DNA from: Tamarix chinensis
Lineage: Eukaryota > Streptophyta > Magnoliopsida > Caryophyllales > Tamaricaceae
Assembly (NCBI GenBank): GCA_030549775.1
Contig: CM060172.1
Span: 3,946,123 to 4,010,122 of the forward strand
Direction: 5' to 3'
Length of the DNA: 64,000 nt
The notes under the pieces are model-generated. The model searched no databases, was not told where the DNA came from, and saw only the letters and a list, made by a program, of their open reading frames with translations. Every line of letters starts with the position of its first letter. Positions within the stretch are counted from its first letter, which is position 1. The translations under genes were made by a program, and so were the position numbers. Positions 21,195-34,548 of this stretch are shown here, piece by piece.

Positions 21195-22161
21195 TGTAAT
21201 ATCCCAAAATCCTAATTCCCGAAATTATGGCCAAATAAGGAATTTTTAGGAAAATTAATTATATAAATTCATTTATTAAAATGTAGAGAGTTAATTAAGG
21301 TATATTAAGAGGAAAATAATAAAGAATTTAATTGGAAGAAAATTTGGGTATTTCTCTAATTAGCATGAAGGTTAATGAAATTCATTCAAATAGCCTAACT
21401 AATTTAAAAAAATGGATTTAATTATTATAATTAAAATAATTATTATTAAAATTATATATATAAATTAATTGTATAAATAAATAGATACCCAAATACCTCC
21501 AACCCAACCATTTTACCATTTTCCATTTTCCATTTTTTCCCTTTTTCCCCCTTTCTTTTCTTTTTCTTTCTTCCTCCTTTATTTTTTTTTTCTTTCTCTT
21601 CTCCTTCCTCCCCGGTTTGGGCCAGCCCGTCGGCCCAAATCTTCCTTCCTCCCTGGCCTGTCCCGCGTGCCCGGCCTGCCAACCGTCGTCGCCCGTCCCC
21701 CCCGTGGCCCAGCGCGCCCAGCCCGCGTCGCCAGGCGCGACGCAGAGTTCTGCCTCGATATTCTCTTAAACTCCGCGTTTCAATTAGCAGGAAGTAACCG
21801 TTGCCAACCGGCCGGTTCTCCCTCTCCTTTCTTTTTCCCTGGACCGCCGGTCCACCCCCCTTTCCCTTTTCTTCTTCCTCCTGCGTGACCGTACCCCGAC
21901 CTGCAACCGCTGCACCTGCCGGCAGCCGCCTGCAACGGCCGGCCACCCTGACTTTCCCTCTCCCGTCGTTTTCCTTACACCAATTCGACCCCAACCGGCC
22001 TTTTCCCTCTCCCGAGCGACCTGCCGCTTTCCCTTTTCCTCTTCCCTCGACCCCGACGCCCCTGCCATGGCAGAACCGCCTCGACTGCCGCCACCGGGCG
22101 GCATGCCTGGTACCTGCCACCGCTTGTCTTCTTCCCCTTGGCCTTGCCCGACCGCCCTGCC

Positions 22162-22169
22162 TATAAATA
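22162..22169 (+). promoter_or_regulatory. TATA box of LARD 3' LTR
   Basis: TATAAATA, equivalent to 15173-15180. It could drive read-out transcription into the 3' flank. Confidence 0.7.
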
Positions 22170-22928
22170 CCCCCATTGATCACCTGGGTTCGGGATTTGG
22201 AACCCCGAAACCCTGGGTTTTCTCCCTCTCGCCGCCGCCCCATCAGACACGTCGAGCGCCGCCCTCCCCCAACGCCGCCGGTCGAGCGCCGCCCAGAATC
22301 CCACCTTGCACCACCCTCCATCCAACCACGCCTTCCTCAGCCCTCGATTCGCCTTGCACGAGCCACCCCAGGCCGTGCAAAATCGCCACCCCGAACAGCT
22401 CCTCCCAGCCCGCCGCCGCCTTGCGCCGCCTTCTGCCGCCTCCTCCGCCGCTACCAGCCACCCTTCCACCCTCCAAAATGCCCAGCAGACCTCCCTCTAC
22501 CTTCCCCTACCTCCATCTTTCCCTGCCTCCCTCTCCTCCTTCCTCCCCCATCTTCCACCTCTCTCCACCACCCTCGGCCGCCGCCGTCGCCGCCTCGCGC
22601 CGCCGCCCCTTGCCACGCCACCACCCTCACTCCACTCCCCTTCACCTGCTCCTTCTTTCCCCACCTCAAACTCCACCTCTTTCCCTCCCATCTAACCGCC
22701 ACCTCCATCTTTCCCCCTCTTCTCCTCCTCCACCGCCGCCGCCGTCGCCGCCACGCGCCGCCGCCGGACCACCACCGACCCTAGGTGGTTCTCCACCCAT
22801 CCAAACCCTAACCCCCCCTTTATATAGCTGCTACTATTTTCTACTAATATTAATACTAATATACTTATTATTACTATTATTATTATTATTACTTTTATTA
22901 TTGTTATTATTATTCTTTTATTATTATG

Positions 22929-22963
<35 letters not shown>

Positions 22964-23677
22964 TTTTATTACTATTATCATTTCTAATATTATGACTTAT
23001 GATATTAAAGTTATCATTTTTACCATACAAACATCTCTAGGAACCCTAACTCCTATTATGCTCAACTTTGGTTTATTTTATAAGTGTTAATATTAACAAC
23101 CCTACTATTATTATTATTATTATTATCTCTATTACCTTACTAAGGTTATTATTATTAATACTTAACCATACTAGGTTATTGTTATTGTTATTATTATTGC
23201 TAGGGTTATTATGGTTACTATTACTATTATTATCATTATTATTAGCATTATTACTGTTATCATTATCACCCTTAGGAATAAATTACTTGAAATGTTGTGA
23301 CCTTATAATATTATTATTTCAAACCAACACCATTGTTAGACTTAATCTTAAAAATGCTAGAGTTCTATTACTTAAAACATAAGTGTCACTATTAATGGTC
23401 TTATTATAATTATTATTACTATCACTATTTTACTATGACTAGTGAACACTAGTATTACAAGAATGGAACTAATGGGCGTAATAAAATAAGTGTAACAATA
23501 AGTATCATAAATAAACATATTTTTAACTACCAATATTTAGTATACTAATTCTAAAGTAAAAACCCTAGTTTTTGTATAAAATCCTTGTTAGTAATAAAAA
23601 CCCTAGCCTTAAACTAAAATGAGGTTTGATAGTAATTATAAGGGAGACTAATACTTAGCATTTTTCCCCTTTTATAG

Positions 23678-23739
23678 GTAACCCCGACCAAAGCCCTAAG
23701 GAGTTAGAGGAGCGTGCTCCAAGCCCGGCGTCGCCCTAG
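23678..23739 (+). other. Conserved 62-nt block (LARD 3' LTR)
   Basis: Identical to 16663-16724, with the same TTTTATAG and GTAAGG borders. Confidence 0.6.
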
Positions 23740-25256
23740 GTAAGGACGAAGCTAATGGCCTTGTGCTATGTGTGACATGGATGTGTTGAATGTTGTGTAT
23801 GCCATGCTACGCCATGTGTTATATGATTGTGTATAACTTGTCTTATGTGTAGCGCAGCTTGGAGATTGAGGTATGTGTGGATGTGTTTCCTATGACGTGA
23901 GCATGATATGTATATGTATGATGTCTATGATGTAATATGCTATGGCCCGCTAGGACGTGCATGTTAGGGTAAATGGTAATATGAGTTGGGGCCATCATGG
24001 GGGTCTTGAGGTTTATATGGTGGTATTAGGGTTCGTATGGCGGTATTGATGTTCGTATGGCGGCATTAATGTTGTATGGTGGTATTGTGACTTTATGGAG
24101 GTATTAATGTTGTATGGTGGTAATTGTGATTTTATGGAGGTATTAATGTTGTATGATGTTATTTGTGATTTTATGGAGGTATTAATGTTGTATGGTGGTA
24201 TAATTGTTCGTATGGTGGTATTAGGGTTTGCATGGCGACATTAGGGTTTGTATGGTGGCAAAACTGTTCGTATGGGGGTATTGTGATTTTATGGAGGCAT
24301 TAATGTTGTATGATGTTAGTTGTGATTTTATGGAGGTATTAGTGTTGTATGGTGGTATTAGGGTTTGTATGGTGGTGCTAGGGTTCGTATGGTGGTATTA
24401 GGGTTCGTGTGGTGGTATTAATGATTGCATAATGGTATTAATGGCTTATGGTGGTATTAGGGTTTGTAAGGTGGTATTGATGTTCGTATGGTGGTATTAA
24501 TGATTTCATAATGGTATTAATGGCTTATGGTGGTATTAGGGTTTGTAAGGTGGTATTGATGTTCGTATGGTGGTATTATGGTCGTATGGTGGTATTAGGG
24601 TTTGCATGGCGGTATTAGGGTTCGTGTGGTGGTATTAATGATTGCATAATGGTATTAATGGCTTATGGTGGTATTAGGGATTGTAAGGTGGTATTGATGT
24701 TTATATGGTGGTATTAATGTTCGTATGGTGGTATTAATGATTGCGTAGTGGTGTTAATGGCTTATGGTGGTATTAGGGTTTGCATGGTGGTGTTATGACT
24801 TGCATGGTGGTATTAATGTTGGCATGGCGGTATTAGGGTTGCATGGTAGAGTTAGGGTTCTGCATGGGAGTTAATGATCGTACGGGATTAGGGCCGGAAT
24901 GATTAACTCTGGGGTGTTGGGAATAAGTAGGATTGGAGTAACTAATCGTGATTGTTGAGGACAATTAAGGTTTGGGGATGGTTAAGTATGGTGGTTATGG
25001 CAAATTTGGGATAAGTGTGGCTAACCACGGTTTGTGTGGTCAATTAGGGTTGGTCATGGCTGTCTAGAGTTGTTGGTGTTATCGTGGGTATCTTTTGATT
25101 AAAGAGTAGTTATGAATGTGGGACTTTATTAGTTGTGATGGGTCCCGTATAAAGAAAATGATTTATGCATGTCAAGGACATGATGTGATTCATTAAGATA
25201 CGAATAAGACATTAATTACGTAAAGTGAAAGACTGATGAGCCCGACCCAGTCCGTT

Positions 25257-25841
25257 CCACCGGTTATGAATAGTGGTCAGAGGCGTTCTGCCTGTGCGTT
25301 TCGTGCCGATCCACCGGCTATAATAGTGGTCAGAGGCGTTCTGCCCTGTGCGTTTCGTGCCGGTCCATCGGCTATAATAGTGGTCAGAGGCGTTCTGCCC
25401 TGTGCGTTTCGTGCCGGTCCACCGGCTATAATAGTGGTCAGAGGCGTTTTGCCCTGTGTTTTTATCTCCGGACCACCGGCTATAATAGTGGGGGGATTCG
25501 GGCTCGACAGAACCAAATGAATAAGTTAAACCACGGGAAAGATACTAATCACTTACAGTGGAACACCATGTCAGTGCAGGGCCAGTCCGTTCCACCGGTT
25601 ATGAATAGTGGTCAGAGGCGTTCTGCCCTGTGTTTTATTTCCGGACCACCGGCTATAATAGTGGGGGTCCCCGTGCTTACAGGTTAAATGAAGAATGCGT
25701 GAAAAGAGATTATTATCATAATAATGTAAGTGCGGGGCCAGTCCGTTCCACCGGTTATGAATAGTGGTCAGAGGCGTTCTGCCCTGTGTTTTATTTCCGG
25801 ACCACCGGCTATAATAGTGGGGGTCCCCGTGCTTACAGGTT
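25257..25841 (+). repeat. CCGGCTATAATAGTGG arrays of LARD 3' LTR
   Basis: Same nine motif copies as 18242-18825, with one CCACCGG changed to CCATCGG near 25366. Confidence 0.9.
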
Positions 25842-26552
25842 AAATAAAGACTGTTGGTAAAAGAGATTATTCTCATAATAAGAAATAACGGACATTGTAT
25901 GAGCATGATTCAGCTTTCCGTTTACTTATCCTGATGTATGGCTGACGTATTGATCATGTATCTTGTGTATATATGCATGTTGCTTTTATGATTGTGTGTG
26001 ATTGTATGCTTAGCGTCTACGCCTTACTCAGTACTGGACCCGTACTGATACTGCCTTGATTAACCGGGTCCTGTGATGATCCACCGATGGTGGGGAGCAG
26101 ACCTTTGATGCAGGTCTTGATCGTTTACTAAGTTGGGGTGGAAGACTGGATATGAGTGAGTAAGTGGTCCGGATAATTACCCTTCGAAAATCGTGTGGTT
26201 TAATCGTATTTGTCTTTAGAGGACACAGATGTTGTATTTAACTTTTCAAGGGTTTTATCGTATCTTGCTATTCCGTTATTTTAAGTATTCTGATAGATGG
26301 ACCTTTTAAATCGTATTTCGGAATGTAACTTTTACCTTCGCACTCTGATTTGTAGAACTCGTGGTTTATGAATGGTTGTCCTGGTTTTATTTCTTTCTAG
26401 CCTTAGCACTTAGTATCGGGTCGGTAGTTATGGATCGATCTGGTACTAAGTGTGGCGGTAATGCCCCCGAGTTTACGGTTTTAATTCTCTTGCTTCCGCA
26501 AAAACTTTTGAGTTAAACGAAATTTTTCAGTAGTAAATTTGGGGGTGTTACA

Positions 26553-26557
26553 TTAAG
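26553..26557 (+). repeat. Target site duplication TTAAG, right
   Basis: Identical to 14200-14204. Confidence 0.93.
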
Positions 26558-28553
26558 GCTATATCAATCATATAAATATGGTAGGATCACAAATCAAACT
26601 AATCAAATGGTATGGTGCACCATTTGAATACTTCTAATATCATTTTATCCATAATACAATATGACTAGTCAAATCACTTGATGTGGTCATTTAGTTGAAT
26701 GCTTTGTCAAAGAATCGATGGGTTATTCATAGAAATTCAACAATGGAATAAGTCAAATGATGTGACTCATTAATCAAATGATTAAGGACTTGGTTTGACT
26801 TCATGCATAATTTAAGAGAAAGTATTTTTAGCCAACAATAATTTGTCTTATTTAGAAATTCAATTAATAGTTTTAGTTATTCCAGTGATGGATTTATCAA
26901 TCCTATTGACGTTTCATTCATCAACATGCATATTTCATACTTTCGACACATAATAGAATCTTAACTTGCATCTATAGGAAGATTGAATGTATCAAAATAT
27001 AACATCATGCTACAAAAATTTCCAAAATTAATCTTTAATACACTTTTCATAAAATAGAAGCTTTGGAATCAATTTAGAAGCACATTCCATGCATCATTTA
27101 TACCAATCATTCAAAACTAGTCATTTTTAGACCAACCATGTTGTTTTGCATAAAAAACACATGCTTAACATATATATCATGTTGCAATTATATTTTTGTA
27201 ATTTTCTAGACAAATTAAGGTCTACATTTTCAAAATAATAGAAATTATCACACCTCATGATTTTATTTGAGATTATGTATACATGCTTTAAAATTTCATA
27301 AAATATGGTTTCCAAACATGTTTCAATTAAACCTAATTAACAAATACTCTAATCTCTAAAATACTCAAGGTCAAAACACTCTCTTCCTCTTTAAGCCCAA
27401 AATAATAATACCAAGAAAGGCAAGATTCCCATTAAAATTCTGCATTAAGAGAGTCAAACACTTTAATTTGCCTAAAATTCACAACCTTCTTCAGCTTTTC
27501 ACTATGCCATATTGATTGCCTAAAAAACCACTCCAAAATCCATCTAGAAAAATTCAAAACTATTTGGATAGATTCTAATACATTTTTAGGAGTTATTTTA
27601 AATGAAAATATTTATTCTATTTATTCAAACCAAATTAAGTCTTAGAGGTTGAAGATACATAAAGAAAATTGTTTGGAGCTATTTGCTTTTTCAAATTTCA
27701 TGGTTAAATGAAATGGCTCAACAATATTCTCCTCTCCATTTCTTATGTCATCCTAGAAGACTTAAAGGAGAGGAAATATAGTTTTTTTAGGAGTGCCTTG
27801 ATGATAGTACAAATGATTGCCTCAGGTTTCTAATAGAAGAGAAAGTAAAGTATGACAAAAGGTAGATTATATATGCTAACTCTGCCACACATTTTTGTCA
27901 AAAGTGGTGCAATTCTAATCATTCTCAACCCAAAATAACAAAATTTAATGATTTAATTAAATATCTAAACATATTTTGGTTGAATAAGTTAACTATAATC
28001 AGGATTATCCCTAAACAAATTCATATTCTTAACCACCAAAAAACTCAATTGCAAAACTCTCTTAACTTCAAAATGAGGGATTTAACACTTCATGAAACTT
28101 TTATATCATATCCATCCAAATAATATGATCCCATTAAAATTTTATTTAAAAAATTCCCATAATACCCTTGAGGTCTTCATTTGAAATACTTCCTTAAAAT
28201 ACATGTACACCTTATATAGCTAACCAAGGTTTTCAATTCTTCAAAATAAATCTTCCCAAATATTTAAAAAGATTTGTAAATCATATTTCTCCTTTAATCT
28301 AACTATACTTAATAAGCTTTATCTATTATATTTTCTCCCTTAATCTCACTATATCCCTTAATCAATATTTAAGAATAATCATCTATCATAGTATAAATCA
28401 TAACTCATATAGGTCATACCCACAAGTATATCATAGTATAAATCATCATCACATGGAAATCATGCCTAAGTCGGCTCATGTATACATAAATATATCACAA
28501 CAATAATTTTAGTTAAGAATATCAAATATACATATGTATCACCTTAGTATATC
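26558..28553. other. AT-rich flank, no gene seen
   Basis: Continuation of the DNA that lay at 14028-14204 before the LARD inserted. No coding or RNA feature is visible. A short word (TATCATAGTATAAATCAT) is duplicated near 28385 and 28428. Confidence 0.5.
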
Positions 28554-29184
28554 TATAAGACCCCCAAAGTTTACAGTTAAAAAAATTTGTTTAACAAACA
28601 AATACAAGCATAGGAGGTGCTACCACTATGATTAGTGCAAGCTTGGTCCCCTGCCAGTCTCATACTAACTACAAGGCTTAGAAAAGTTATTAGAGTGTAC
28701 ATTTAAAATTTATTACCACCCAATAGAGTGTATAATTATAGTTCCCAAAGGGATAAAAGATACATTAGGATAAAAAAAAATTAAAATAAAATGGTACATA
28801 AATAATAAAAGAGAATTGAACTAATGTCGCTCTCGGTCAATAGACCAAGTTAAAAGCTCAAACTCAACCCTACCCAATGCCTCATAAGTATTATAGGCAT
28901 TGAAGATGACATCTCTTACCTACACAAACTTAACAGAGCCCTCTACTGGTGGGAATGAGCAGCACCCATGAAACAGGTGGTCATTATGCTATATACTGAG
29001 TAAGGTAACCATGCAGCTAAGGAAAAACATAGAAAGAATATAATACAAGTATGATAATATAGATAAATATACAAGCAATGCAAATGGTAGAGGCCATATT
29101 ATAGTTCGGTTAAACTCATTTGTTAGATCTCTAGTTAATATGCTCATTTCACACCATGCTCTTTATAAGTCTATGCGAGTATGG

Positions 29185-29535
29185 GAACTCCGCCATTATA
29201 GCCAGTGGATCGAAAATGTACAAGACAAAATGGACTTGACTACTATTATATATCAGTGGATTGATCTCCAGGGCAAGATGCTCTTGACCACTATTATATC
29301 GGTGGATTGGTTTGGCCCCACCTCTCATGGTGTTTCACTGTAAGTACTTAGTATCTTTTCCATGTGTTACCATAACTTTAGGTTTGGTTTATTGAGTTCT
29401 GGATCCTCCACTATTATAGCCGGTGGATTAGAAACTTATAGGGCAGTACGCATCTGATCACTATTATATGCTGATGGATCGGTCTCCAGAACACCTCGGC
29501 ATCTGGACACTATTATTCCGGTAGATCGGTCTAGG
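29185..29535 (-). repeat. CCACTATTATAGCCGGTGG-type array, minus-strand LTR
   Basis: At least six diverged units of the type CCACTATTAT(A/G)(G/T)CCGGTGGAT(C/T)G, the reverse complement of the LARD array motif. Confidence 0.75.
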
Positions 29536-30550
29536 CCTGGCTAAATAATCGTTTGCTTTAAATAACTAGTTTCTTAATTGTGTCTTATTCAATATATTTT
29601 TTTCACCCTAGACATGCATGTTCTTTGGGACTACCTGTTCACACAATCCGTCTACTCCCATTTTGTTGAGAGGGCCCGTCCCATGTCTTGGGACTTCTAC
29701 GCCTCCCAACACCTCCAAACATCCTTTCCTTCTTTTCCTTACTTATCATGAATACCCAAATCCTAAGTGTGTGGGTTGAGGCCCACTTCTTTATACCATC
29801 TAAGGATAACTTCCTATTGCCCTCTACGGTTTCCCCTAAAAACCCTAATTTAGTCTATATCGCCCATCCTTCCTCTAACCCACACAACTCATACTCCTTT
29901 ATCCACAACTCATCCTCTCACCTAAAATTAACTCCAAACATTTCAACTTACTTCCCATTTTACACATGTTACCATGAAACCCTAGTGGACCATCCCCAAC
30001 CTTAGCCAAGTTCCCTATACACCCTTATACCAACCTACGTACTATTTTCCATCCAAGGACTCTAATCACCCAAACAACGCTTCCCTCTCCTTACTTACAC
30101 CCTAAGGTAACATTTCACAAGTAAGAATCATCCCCATGCAAACACCATCCATCCCATGCAAACGCTAGACTTCCTCATAAAAGATTCATTCCACTATCTT
30201 ATTTTGTCCATACTTCCCTTTTATTTATCCCCTCATGGGTCATGAGATAATTAGGTTATTCTCATTTTCCTTAAGTCAACTCATTCCCTCTTTCCCCTTT
30301 TTATCCTTTCACCCTATTCCATCTCATTAAACCATCCTAGCATGCATATCCTAGAGGGTCACATCACATAATAGCACAAACACAACATACACATCATTTT
30401 ACACATACTATAAGGAAGTCACATAAGTGTACCTTAACTCTATGATGCGCTACAAGTAATAATTTGTAATAATATAAGGTACACAACATAACACAACACA
30501 TGGCATATAAGGCACATAATACACACAAGAGGCCTTAACTACATCCTTAC

Positions 30551-30612
30551 CTAAAATAATGCTGGGCTTGGAGCACGCTCCTACGCCTCCTTAGGGTTTT
30601 GACTTGATTTAC
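30551..30612 (-). other. Conserved 62-nt block with splice-like borders, minus strand
   Basis: On the minus strand: CTCTTATAG, then 62 nt, then GTAAGGATG. The core is GGAGCGTGCTCC. The length is identical to the LARD block despite many substitutions around it. Confidence 0.58.
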
Positions 30613-30844
30613 CTATAAGAGAAAAATACTAAGTGTTAACTTCCCTCTTACCAAAATAATATTTATTTCCTACCTACCATTATCATAGCCTAATATTAGA
30701 GTTAATATTAATAATAGCATTTTTATAAGTAAAAGTAAGGTTATTATTCTCAAAGTAGCTAATTGTACTATTACTAGTTAAAATAGGCTTGGTAGTTATA
30801 TTGGTTCATGTTAAGGTATTATTAGCAATCTCTATATTATTAAG

Positions 30845-30887
30845 GATAATAGCTTTAATAATAATAACAATAATGATAATAATAATA

Positions 30888-30919
<32 letters not shown>

Positions 30920-31044
30920 AACAATACTTCAAATCTTTGTAATAATAATGATAAGGTTTCGAATAATCATGTTAATATTAGCACTAGTAATAATAGTGCC
31001 CAAAGGTAGTAATAATAATAATAATAATAATGATAATAATAGTA

Positions 31045-31088
<44 letters not shown>

Positions 31089-31110
31089 TATAGTAATAAT
31101 AATAATAATA
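30845..31110. repeat. (ATA/ATG)n microsatellite tract
   Basis: Runs of ATA, ATG and TAA triplets, the counterpart of the (TTA)n tract of the LARD LTR. Open frames here are artefacts. Confidence 0.88.
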
Positions 31111-31735
31111 ATGGTATTAACACAAATAAAATAACTAAAAATTAAATAGATTAGTTTTTAGAGGTTAGGGAGGTTGGGGCATAACCTAGGGTGGTGGTGA
31201 CCAGGTGGCAATGGGGGTGGAGGAAAATAAGTTGAAAAGGTAGGTTTATCGGCTAGAAAAGGGGGAGTGAGAGAGTGGTTGTGGTGGTGGTGGATGCTTT
31301 AGGTTGAGAGGGTTAGAATGCTGGTGGTGGTGTTGCCAAAGGGGCGGCTTAGGTAACGGTTAGTATGGTGGCCAGAGGTGGAGGAGGGGGAGGAAGGGAG
31401 AAGGAGAGGGAGGAAGGAGAAAGGAAGGTAGGGGAGTTAGAGGAGGCTTAGGTGGGTGTTTTGAAAGGTAAGGAGAGTAGTGGCTGTGGCGGAAACGGAA
31501 GCATGAAGGGCGGCAGTAGGTGTAAAGTGGTAGATTGAGCAACCAATTTGGCATGGCTATGGTGGCTCGTGTAGGAGCAATTAGAGGTGGTGGGGGGTGT
31601 GGTTTGGTGGAGGGAAATGCACGGAGTAGTTTGGTAGGTGCTTCAGGCGGCGACATTGGGCGATGATGGTGGTTGTGTAAGGAGGCAGATTTTCTGGGAA
31701 GCAAAGGGAAGCTCAATTAAAGGTTGGGTATGGGG

Positions 31736-31743
31736 TATTTATA
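31736..31743 (-). promoter_or_regulatory. TATA box of minus-strand LTR
   Basis: TATAAATA on the minus strand, in the same context as 15173 (C/T-rich before, C-rich after). Confidence 0.6.
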
Positions 31744-32485
31744 GGCAAATGGGGTGGGAAATGACTGAGGGGGAATAGGACAAGAGAGGGACAAGGGTGG
31801 CAAGTCGCTGGCCAACGGTGGTAGGCCGGTACAAACCTAAAATTTGTAGGTGTTGTTTGGGTGGGAGAGAGGAAAATAAAAGAAAGGAGGGCACGTGTGA
31901 GGAGGTACAGGAGTTGGTTGGGGTTGAAAAGGAAGGTAAAATGATGGGGAAGAGAAGGGAAGTGGTAGGCTGGCGTGCGGTGGCTGGTTGTTGGTGTATG
32001 GGGTGGTGGTAGGAGGCGATCTACAGGTTGTGGGAAAGGAGCAGGAGGAAGACAGGTGGATCGAGCCGCCCAGTCGAGGGGAAAGAAAAGAAGAAAAAGA
32101 TAGCAGATCGGGTAGCTGGTCGATAGGCGAAGAGAGAAAAAAAGAATAAGTGCAGGCTTAGGCCGCACGGGGGAAGAAGGGGTGGGAGTCTGGGTTGTGA
32201 GGGGGCTGGCCCAGTCTAAGGAAAGAAGGGAAAAAAAGAAAAGGAGAAAGGAGTGAAAGGAAAGAAAAGGAAAAAGAAAGGGGAAAAAAGGAAAAAATAA
32301 AAAATGTTGGGTTGGGATATTTAGAATATTTTGGTATTTTTGAATATTTAAAATAATAATATTTTGTAAAATAATAATTAAATTCCTTTTTTTAGATTAA
32401 TTTAGGGTATTTTGAACTTATCACTCCTTGAGAAGGTGAGATTTTAGAATTTCTTGCTTACCTAAAACTCCTCCCGTCCCTAAAT

Positions 32486-34548
32486 GTAATGCCCCAAAAG
32501 TTATCTAATCTTAATCCCAAGTAAATAATAGTTTAACCTAATTATAATATGAGAAAATTAATATTTTTACCTTATCCTAATTATTTAATTATAAATCTAA
32601 ACCTAATCATAATTTTTATTTTAATTCATTAATATTTTTAACTTAAACCTAACCCTAAGAGATTAGTGTTTCAATCTTACCCAATTTTTTTTCCTAATCT
32701 AAAATTTTAAACCTAATTATGATATTAACTATAAATTTCTTTTCCTTTTCCCCCATTTAGTTTTCCTCTTCTACTCTCGTCTTCCTGCATGCTTTGCTTC
32801 TCCTAGCCAATTTTCCTTTGGTCAAGCTTCTATCCCCACAACCTACCAATCCTAAATTCATCATCACTACCATCCTCTCCCACAATGCATGAGATATCTT
32901 GTTGAAAATGTTTTCCCCAAAATCCCCAAAACCTCTCCTCTATGCCCTACCTTACCATCTTTTCCATCTCTCACCATTCATACCACTTATTCTATATATA
33001 TACCCCCTCACTCTCTCTTTTTATCTTATTTAATACCTCACAAAACTCATCCCAAACTCTCTCCCTTCTCTCAGCCTCCCTATGCATCGGTTGACTTAAA
33101 ACCGCTAAATTTTCCCTAGTGAAACTATGCTTTCCCCCTACATTACCATAAAAGCACACAGCACTACCCCAAACTTCATTACCATCTCATGCTGCACCTA
33201 ACCAGAAAACCACCACCATCTCACACTACCACCACCCCACCAACGTGACCTCCTCATGCTTCTATTTCCCACCTAATGTGAGTAGCTTAGGTTCTTACAC
33301 CCTAGATACATGAGTTCCTCATTTAACTCCCTCATTATTTTTCCACTTCTTCCTATAACAACTCAATTTATGCCACACCTTGCTACTTCAATCTTTCTTT
33401 GTTTCCACCCTATTTTTTCATATACTTTCCTTGGTTATATTCTTAAGTTCTAGTCTTATATTAATATTGTTTCTTAGGTTATGTTTTGGTGGTCCTAGAG
33501 GAGGTAGGTTAGGCTTATATATGCCTAGAAACAAGTGTCCTTTTTAGTAAGAATACATGTCATAGTTAAGATCTTTTGGCATGTTATGTGTACCTTGTAT
33601 GAAATAACATGTTTGGTTTTATGATATTGATAATTTCATTTTTTTAGTGTTGTTATGTGACAATGTCATATCATATGATAGAAATTGAGAAAGATGAGGA
33701 AGCATGCGCTTATATGATATTATTGTAATGATTCTTATGATGTGAAACCTAAGTGAATTAATATGATATATAGTATTGTGTGTGGGTTTTAATAAGTTTG
33801 GTAAGTGAAAAATGAGTATGATTAAGATGTATATTGATGTAATAAATCAAGGTTAAGAAAATAATGATATTAGACATACAATTTTTTTAGAGAAATTTTG
33901 TGTATTTTGGCATCCTTAAGGGTATTTTTTTAATATAGGTTATGTGTGAAAAGTTTGGTTTTTTAATATTTTAAATGGTTTAAGATATGTTAAGAATATC
34001 ATATGAAAATGTTAGAGTAATTATGAATGGCCCAAGTCCTACAAAATGAAAAATATCTTCAATTTTGAATAGTAATCCTAGGAGCAATGTTATTAAATTC
34101 TCGGATATTTTGTTAATATTTTTATCTTAGGATTGTGTATTAAATTTGGTGACTACATGAGCCTTATTAGAAAATTCATGCCTGACTTATAATATTTTTA
34201 ATTTGTAGGGATTATAAATAATAACTCTAAATATAGGGTTGTTACCACATGAGTAAGATGTTAGAGTTTGTTTATGATTTTTGGATATGTGTATGATTAT
34301 AATATTTGAGGAAGGTGTGCTAAAATTTTGGATAAATGTTTGGTATGGAAGGGTTCATGCTTATAAAGTGAAATTAAGATTCTTAGGAAAATCGTGATCT
34401 TTTACCTTGGGGAATTCCTCTATAACTCTATGGTTTTTCTCTATGCGTTTTCTATTCGGTGTTATGCATATGTGCATGAGTCATAGGTGATTATAATGAT
34501 ATAAACAAATCAAGAATAATATATTAATCACTTGAAGTTAAAACCACT
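32486..34548 (+). repeat. Family-B LTR fragment, plus strand
   Basis: Starts TGTAATGCCCC and shows a C/T-rich U3, TATATATA-type box near 32993, and an AGGTAGGTTAGGCTTATAT-like segment near 33500 that recurs at 57840. It also shows a segment near 34440-34545 matching 58680-58985. It stops inside the LTR at about 34548, where minus-strand sequence of the same family begins. It lacks its repeat array and 3' end. Confidence 0.65.

Larger units (their letters stand above)
14205..26552 (+). mobile_element. LARD-type non-autonomous LTR retrotransposon, complete, 12.3 kb
   Basis: 5' LTR 14205-19537 (5333 bp), interior 19538-21194 (1657 bp), 3' LTR 21195-26552 (5358 bp), flanked by the perfect 5-bp duplication TTAAG. 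The LTRs run TGTAATATCCC to GGGGTGTTACA. The primer-binding site TGGTATCAGAGC and polypurine tract TTAAGGGGGTAGTGA are intact. The interior has no gag, protease, RT or integrase. LTRs this long around so small a non-coding core fit large retrotransposon derivatives, mobilised in trans by an autonomous Ty3/gypsy relative. The LTRs differ by only a handful of substitutions I could find, plus small indels, one 32-bp indel and microsatellite length, so insertion is recent. Confidence 0.95.
21195..26552 (+). repeat. LARD 3' LTR (5358 bp)
   Basis: Same architecture as the 5' LTR. Differences seen: a 32-bp CGCC-rich extra segment at about 22412-22448, single-base changes in C or G runs near 21700-22010, fewer TTA units near 22940, and substitutions such as those at 25144 and 25368. 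All internal landmarks are intact. Confidence 0.95.
28554..32485 (-). repeat. Diverged long LTR (LARD-related), minus strand
   Basis: Read on the minus strand it has the LARD LTR order: start with a C/T-rich U3, TATAAATA (31736-31743), C-rich leader, triplet-rich tract (about 30840-31110), conserved 62-nt block (30551-30612), CCGGCTATAATAGTGG-type units (29185-29535), and an end resembling GGGGGTCTTATA at 28554. The start (right side) does not show a clean TGTAA terminus and is abutted by another LTR at 32486, so it is probably truncated. No matching partner was found, so it is a solo or partial LTR. Confidence 0.75.

Noticed and set aside
21452..22321. 289-codon minus-strand frame in the 3' LTR
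   Set aside because: The same region of the 5' LTR is broken by one-base indels, so the frame is not maintained. Its composition is Arg/Gly-rich low complexity.
30789..31145. Ile/Met/Asn-rich open frame
   Set aside because: Produced by ATA, ATG and TAA/AAT triplet repeats.
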